A stretch of DNA of 30,543 bases from Sulfuricystis sp964478415 (GTDB lineage Bacteria; Pseudomonadota; Gammaproteobacteria; Burkholderiales; Rhodocyclaceae): the NCBI GenBank assembly GCA_964478415.1, contig CAYZII010000019.1:1-30543 (forward strand), written 5' to 3'. Numbering within the stretch: the stretch's first letter is position 1; each line of letters starts with the position of its first letter. Below the pieces are notes generated by a model. The model did not search any database and was not told the DNA's origin. It saw nothing but the letters and a program-made list of their open reading frames with translations. Below, piece after piece: positions 26,714 to 30,543 of this stretch. The translations under genes and the position numbers were made by a program.

Positions 26714-27322
26714 ATGACGACCGCTTACGAACGCGCTGCGGCACTGATCGATGCCGCGAACAGCCAGGATCCGCGTCTCGATACCGATTATGATGGCCAG
26801 CAGGTGCCGCGCGAATTGCTCTATGGCAGGCGCATGGTCGAAATGATCGAGCGCTACGCGCCGGAAGCCGACGAAGTGATGAAGCTCGCGGTGCGCGGTC
26901 AGCACATCGAGCGCTGGAAGACGCCGCGCAATTCCTACCCGATGACGCGCGAAGGTTATCTTGCCTGGCGCACCGGCCTTTACAAATACCACGCCGAGCG
27001 CGTCGGCCAGATCATGCAGGAGGCCGGCTTCGACGAGAAAAGCATCGAACGCGCGAAACAGGCGGTCGGCAAACGCGCGCTGAAGGTCAATCCGGACACC
27101 CAGCTGCTCGAGGACGTCACCGACCTGGTCTTCATCGAGCATTACATGCTCGAGTTCGCCGGCCAGCATCCGGAATATTCGGAAGAGAAGTGGCTCGACA
27201 TCATCCGCAAGACCTGGAAGAAGATGTCGTCCCGTGCCCATGAGTTCGCACTCTCCGGCAAGCTGAAACTGCCCGAGCCGCTCGTGCCGTTGATCACCAA
27301 GGCCGTCACGGCCCCGGCATGA
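26714..27322 (+). CDS. DUF4202 domain protein
   Basis: 202 residues covering the full domain. The pattern is recognisable: AAALIDAANSQDPR, PRELLYGRRMVEMIERYAPEADEVMKLAVRGQHIERWKTPRNSYP (about residues 32-77), EGYLAWRTGLYKYHAERV, and EDVTDLVFIEHYMLEF. Conserved His, Arg, Trp and Asp residues suggest a helical, possibly metal-binding fold like HD-type proteins, but the function is unknown. The protein looks cytoplasmic. ATG 26714 is five bases after AGGAG; ATG 26711 is only two bases away and less likely. It follows the DUF2892 gene by 23 bases and could belong to the same transcript. Confidence 0.85.
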   Translation: MTTAYERAAALIDAANSQDPRLDTDYDGQQVPRELLYGRRMVEMIERYAPEADEVMKLAVRGQHIERWKTPRNSYPMTREGYLAWRTGLYKYHAERVGQIMQEAGFDEKSIERAKQAVGKRALKVNPDTQLLEDVTDLVFIEHYMLEFAGQHPEYSEEKWLDIIRKTWKKMSSRAHEFALSGKLKLPEPLVPLITKAVTAPA

Positions 27323-27392
27323 GGCTTGTGGGCAATGCAATGCCGCCGCGCGCGATCCCGACCTTCGCGGTCGAGCTACTCATAGCCGATTG

Positions 27393-28544
27393 ATGGCAAC
27401 GCCGTTCCTGCCCAGCCGTCTGCCGCACGTCGGCACGACGATCTTCACCGTGATGTCGCGGCTGGCAACTGATCATGGCGCGATCAATCTCTCGCAGGGC
27501 TTTCCCGATTTCTCGCCGCCTGTCTTGCTGCTGGAGCGGGTGACGCACCACATGGATGCCGGCGCCAACCAGTATCCGCCGATGGCCGGCGTGATCCCCT
27601 TGCGGCAGGCGATCGCGGCGAAACTGGCACGGCTCTACGACGCCCATTACGATGCCGAAACGGAAATCACTGTCACCGCCGGCGCGACCCAGGCGTTGTT
27701 CACCGCCATCGCCGCCTGCGTGCGGTCGGGCGACGAGGTGATCGTCTTTGCCCCGGTCTACGACAGCTACATTCCAGCGATCGAGCTCGCGGGGGGCAGG
27801 GCGCGGGTCGTGAATCTCGCGCCACCCGATTTCCGGCCCGACTGGGCGCAAGTGGCCGCGGCGCTCACGCCACGGACGCGCATGATCATCGTCAATACCC
27901 CGCACAATCCGACGGGCGCGGTATGGACGGTCGCCGACATGGCGGAACTGGCGCGCCTGACACACGACACCGACATCGTGCTGCTCGGCGACGAGGTCTA
28001 TGAGCACATCGTCTTCTCGGGCCGGCACGAAAGCCTCGCGCGCCTACCGGAACTGCGCGAACGCAGTTTCGTCGTCTCCAGTTTCGGCAAGACCTACCAT
28101 ATCACCGGCTGGAAGGTCGCCTACTGCGCGGCACCGGCATCCCTGATGGCCGAATTCCGCAAGGTGCACCAGTTCAACGTGTTCACCGTGCATCATCCAT
28201 CGCAGCTTGCGCTGGCCGATTTCATGACGGCCGATCCCGGCTTCGCGGACGGGTTGGCCGACTTCTACCGCGCCAAGCGCGATTTCTTTCGCGCCCAGCT
28301 CGAAGGGTCGCGTTTCGATCTGCTGCCTTGCGACGGCACCTATTTCCAGCTGGCGCGCTACGACCGCATCAATGATATGCCCGACACCGAGTTCGCACGC
28401 TGGCTGACGATCGAGAAAGGCGTGGCGGTGATTCCGGTCTCGGCCTTCATGCCGGACGGTACCGACCACCGCCTGATCCGCTTCTGCTTCGCGAAGAACG
28501 AAAACACGCTCGCCGCGGCGGGCGAGAAGCTGCGGCGGATCTGA
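27393..28544 (+). CDS. PLP-dependent aminotransferase, YbdL/methionine aminotransferase-like
   Basis: 383 residues of the class I/II fold. Motifs: INLSQGFPDFSPP (31-43), typical of the YbdL/kynurenine aminotransferase group; TAGATQALFTAI (95-106); HNPTGAVW (171-178); D200 in LGDEVYEHIVF; Schiff-base K233 in SSFGKTYHITGWK; and a C-terminal carboxylate-binding Arg in LIRFCFAKNE. YbdL prefers methionine, His and Phe, so a role in methionine salvage or aromatic turnover is plausible. It is a different subfamily from the aminotransferase at 385-1545. ATG 27393 follows an in-frame TTG (27390); neither has a good ribosome-binding site. The gene lies 70 bases after DUF4202 and ends just before repeat copy D. 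Confidence 0.9.
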   Translation: MATPFLPSRLPHVGTTIFTVMSRLATDHGAINLSQGFPDFSPPVLLLERVTHHMDAGANQYPPMAGVIPLRQAIAAKLARLYDAHYDAETEITVTAGATQALFTAIAACVRSGDEVIVFAPVYDSYIPAIELAGGRARVVNLAPPDFRPDWAQVAAALTPRTRMIIVNTPHNPTGAVWTVADMAELARLTHDTDIVLLGDEVYEHIVFSGRHESLARLPELRERSFVVSSFGKTYHITGWKVAYCAAPASLMAEFRKVHQFNVFTVHHPSQLALADFMTADPGFADGLADFYRAKRDFFRAQLEGSRFDLLPCDGTYFQLARYDRINDMPDTEFARWLTIEKGVAVIPVSAFMPDGTDHRLIRFCFAKNENTLAAAGEKLRRI

Positions 28545-28545
28545 A

Positions 28546-28570
28546 AAGTCGGCGCCGGCGGGACGGCGCC
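28546..28570 (-). repeat. Interspersed GC-rich repeat, copy D, perfect hairpin
   Basis: Read on the minus strand: GGCGCCG, loop TCCCGC, CGGCGCC, then GACTTTT. The 7-bp stem is perfect. This is the only clear copy in reverse orientation. It lies between the stop of the plus-strand aminotransferase (28544) and the stop of the minus-strand porin remnant (28581), that is, between two converging gene ends. The T run after the stem on the minus strand means it could terminate minus-strand transcription. Confidence 0.75.
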
Positions 28571-28580
28571 GTCGCCCAGA

Positions 28581-29138
28581 TTAGAGCGTGATATCGATGC
28601 GCACGCCGATCAGCTTGGCATCGTTTGGGCCGACGGTGCCGCCGGGATTGCGCACCCATTGGGCATTCGGCTGGATGGCCAGCCAGGGCGTCAGCTGGGC
28701 GCGGTAGGTGAGTTCCCAGATGCTTTCGCTGTGGGTCGGCAGGCCGCCTGTGACACGTGTCGCATTGCGGAATTCCGCCGAAGTGCCGGCGCGCGTCCAG
28801 GCAAGGCCAAGGATCTCGTCGGGACGCGACTCGATCGGACCCTTGAAGTACAGGCCGAGGTTGAGCGAGTTCTTGAGCTGATAGGAACGCCCGTCGCCCC
28901 AGGTATAGCGCGCGAAACCGGTCAGGAAGCGCTCGCCATCGGCGCCGAAGTTCAGCAGGGTGCGTTCGCCGAGGAGGTGGCCGCCGTGTTGGCGATGTTT
29001 GCGGGCCGGGCCGGGGATGTTGCCGGCATCAATATTGGCGGCATCGGCCAGATTGTCTTCGCGACTGGTGTAGTTCCACAGGCCGAAGGCAAACTTGGCA
29101 TGCCCCTTGAACTGGTCGTTTTTGGCTTCGGGCAGCCC
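28581..29138 (-). pseudogene. OprB-like carbohydrate porin, 5'-truncated remnant
   Basis: Reading back from TAA 28581-28583 gives about 185 residues with no stop. They have outer-membrane beta-barrel character: alternating aromatic/polar strands such as NLGLYFKGPIESRPDEILGL and SIWELTYRAQLTPWLAIQ. The sequence PNAQWVRNPGG follows and the end is GVRIDITL. These are features of the C-terminal part of OprB-type carbohydrate-selective porins, which are about 400 residues or more. The frame has no ATG and no usable GTG/TTG except in the last ~30 codons. At its upstream end it meets, in the same frame, the stop codon (29139-29141) of the NapC/NirT gene. The N-terminal half and signal peptide are gone. 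It cannot be made alone; a deletion or recombination joined it here. Confidence 0.8.
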
Positions 29139-29699
29139 TCAGTCATCGCGTTCCACGATCGGCATCTTGTGCGCGATGCCCTTGTGACATTCGATGCAGG
29201 GCAGATTCTTGTTCATGGCGTCTTCCATCTTTTCGCGCGCGCGCTGGCCCTGCTTGGCGAAATGCATGGCGCCGTAGGCATGGCAGTTGCGGCATTCGCG
29301 CGAGTTGTTTTCGGTCATTTCCTGCCAGACGCGCTCGGCCATGACCTGGCGCTTCGCCTCGAATTTCTCCGGTGTGTCGACGCTGCCGATCAACTTGTAA
29401 TAAAGCTCTCTGGACGCCTTGATCTTGCGGATGACCTTGCGTCCCCAGTCGCGCGGCACGTGGCAGTCGGAGCAGATCGCGCGCACCCCGGAAGGGTTGC
29501 TGTAGTGGACGCTCTGCTTGTACTCCTGATACACCAGCTGGTTCATCTCGTGGCAGGAGACGCAGAATTCGAGCGTGTTGGTGTACTCCATGGCGGTATT
29601 GAATCCGCCCCAGAGGATGATGCCGCTGACGATGCCGATCAGCAGCATCAGGCCGACGGGTGCGGGCCGGCGCAGCCAGGCCAGTATTTTTTCCAACAT
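29139..29699 (-). CDS. Tetraheme cytochrome c, NapC/NirT family
   Basis: A 186-residue membrane-anchored quinol dehydrogenase type cytochrome. It passes electrons from the quinol pool to periplasmic reductases (nitrate, nitrite and others). One N-terminal helix (~14-32) anchors it. Four CXXCH motifs follow: CVSCH (46-50), CSDCH (76-80), CRNCH (136-140) and CIECH (168-172). Length and heme count fit the family, so the gene looks intact. The start MLEKILAWLRRP (29699) is preferred over the ATG at 29747, which lies inside a strong hairpin and adds a non-family N-terminus. Shine-Dalgarno is weak. It is downstream of a frameshifted diheme cytochrome c and directly upstream of a porin remnant. Its terminal reductase is not in the window, so naming it napC or nirT would be guesswork. 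Confidence 0.9.
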   Translation of the reverse strand: MLEKILAWLRRPAPVGLMLLIGIVSGIILWGGFNTAMEYTNTLEFCVSCHEMNQLVYQEYKQSVHYSNPSGVRAICSDCHVPRDWGRKVIRKIKASRELYYKLIGSVDTPEKFEAKRQVMAERVWQEMTENNSRECRNCHAYGAMHFAKQGQRAREKMEDAMNKNLPCIECHKGIAHKMPIVERDD

Positions 29700-29722
29700 G
29701 TGTGTCGCCAGTTGCGGGAGAA

Positions 29723-29751
29723 GCCCGTGGGCCGCGCGGCCGCCCACGGGC
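29723..29751 (-). other. GC-rich intergenic hairpin between the two cytochrome genes
   Basis: GCCCGTGGGC (29723-29732) pairs perfectly with GCCCACGGGC (29742-29751) around a 9-base GC-rich loop. It lies between the diheme cytochrome c stop (29769) and the NapC/NirT start (29699). No T tract follows on the minus strand, so it is not a standard terminator. It may stabilise the upstream mRNA end or set different expression of the two genes. Confidence 0.6.
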
Positions 29752-29768
29752 GGCGGGCGGGCCGGGCT

Positions 29769-30502
29769 TTACTGCTTGGGTAGTTGCGGCAGGTAGCTGA
29801 CGATATCGACGGCCACCTGCGGATCGAGCGCGCGCAGCGCGGGCATGGCTTCGCCGGGCTGGCCGTTCATCACCTTGTGCAGCATCTCATAGGGGTTGTT
29901 CGCCACCGAGCCGAGCGGCGGGGCATTCTTGATCTTCTTGCCGTCCATGCCGTGGCAGCCGGCGCAGATCGTGTTGAAATAAACCTCGCCCTTGGCGGCA
30001 TTGCCTTTTACCTTCTTGGTCGCGGCGTCGATGAACTTGTCGTAATTGATCTGGCCCTTGCTGACGAAGAGCGCCAGGTCTTCCATGTCCTTGGCGCTCA
30101 GCTGCCTGTCTGTATAGCCGTGCCTGGCGTCCTTCAGGATGGCGACGATGGCGGCGACGTCCTTGCCGGCGGCCGCGTTGATGCCCTTGATGCCGGTGGC
30201 GTGGCCGCCGCTGGCATAGGCGCCATCCTTGCCCTTGTAGTCCCAGCCATGGCACTCCTTGTGCAGCGCCAGGAGGCGTCCTTGCCGTATTTGCCGCCCT
30301 TGTGCGGATAGCTGGGATGGTCCGCATCGGGCTTGCTGGTGTTGTTTTCCTTGAAATATTTGTCGTAGAGCCGGCCGCCGCGGGCGATCGACGATTCGGT
30401 TTCGGCGGCGCCGGCGCTGACGCTGGCAGTCAGGCCGATCAGTCCGGACAGAAGGGCGGCAGCAAGATGGCGCAGGGTGCTGACGGATTTCGAACGTGAC
30501 AT
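29769..30502 (-). pseudogene. Diheme c-type cytochrome, frameshifted in the first heme motif
   Basis: The start at 30502 (GGGGAG seven bases upstream) gives a signal peptide (~1-32, SAGA/AE) and RGGRLYDKYFKEN, then reads to GKDASWRC. The frame then breaks. Two extra bases at about 30261-30262 (AC on the minus strand) follow the Cys codon. Removing them restores RCKECHGWDYKGKDGAYASGG and continues to the stop at 29769. The rebuilt protein is ~243 residues with two hemes: CKECH (first, broken) and CAGCH in TICAGCHGMDGKK (second). Without correction the first frame runs on into unrelated Arg/Pro/Ser-rich sequence. A one-base loss (giving CHKECH, spacing CxxxCH) is a less likely reading. It could be a real mutation or a sequencing error. 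Expected to be a periplasmic electron carrier partner of the adjacent NapC/NirT protein. Confidence 0.85.
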
Positions 30503-30512
30503 GATGATCTCC

Positions 30513-30538
30513 CCAGTAGAATGATCCAGTAGAATGAT
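30513..30538 (+). repeat. 13-bp perfect tandem duplication upstream of the cytochrome gene
   Basis: CCAGTAGAATGAT occurs twice back to back (30513-30525 and 30526-30538). The near copy lies 10 bases upstream of the diheme cytochrome start codon and touches its ribosome-binding site. The window ends soon after, so further copies cannot be excluded. Confidence 0.85.
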
Positions 30539-30543
30539 TAATG

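Noticed and set aside
28659..29783. Plus-strand open frame of 374 codons across the porin remnant and NapC/NirT
   Set aside because: It runs antisense to a gene with four CXXCH motifs and to the beta-barrel sequence. It has no signal or family features.

Overview
The window is high-GC DNA of betaproteobacterial character, most likely Rhodocyclales or a relative. This is inferred from gene content: a lysine/alanine-rich histone H1-like protein, GTP-type PEP carboxykinase, a MaeB-type malic enzyme, LutABC, and a NapC/NirT multiheme cytochrome. Nothing in the window fixes the species. I see no tRNA, rRNA, CRISPR array, insertion sequence or prophage. Genes are tightly packed, and no gap between genes reaches 300 bases.

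Left part (1-9.7 kb), central carbon metabolism. The 3' end of the H1-like gene is followed by a rho-independent terminator. An aminotransferase and pckG form a minus-strand pair, divergent from maeB. PckG and MaeB are the two C4-to-C3 enzymes that feed gluconeogenesis. A PBP7-like D,D-endopeptidase (pbpG) follows, then lutA-lutB-lutC, which oxidise lactate to pyruvate.

Middle part (9.8-20.0 kb), ion and stress physiology. A minus-strand group holds a Kef-type cation/proton antiporter, an unrecognised 55-residue one-helix membrane protein and a P2-type cation ATPase. Facing it are lemA and two TPM-domain genes. Next come a UspA protein, an NhaD-type Na+/H+ antiporter and a second CPA2 antiporter.

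Right-middle part (20.0-28.5 kb). This holds a small exported protein, an MFS permease overlapping a CbiX-type chelatase, and an RND efflux adaptor and pump with a DUF2892 protein. A DUF4202 protein and a methionine-type aminotransferase follow. A 16-bp palindrome lies directly upstream of the RND adaptor, which appears to have little or no leader.

Right end (28.5-30.5 kb), a decaying minus-strand respiratory locus. A diheme cytochrome c gene carries a frameshift inside its first heme motif. An intact tetraheme NapC/NirT gene follows. Immediately after its stop codon, in the same frame, lies the C-terminal part of an OprB-like porin with no start codon.

The most unusual feature is a 24-25 bp hairpin-forming repeat, seen in four clear copies (6895, 16829, 21132, 28546). 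Three lie next to stop codons and one lies inside the MFS gene. Two weaker look-alikes lie inside pckG and the ATPase gene. I did not find a clear new multi-gene system. The best leads are this repeat, the small membrane protein beside the ATPase, the RND-operon palindrome, and the broken cytochrome/porin locus.
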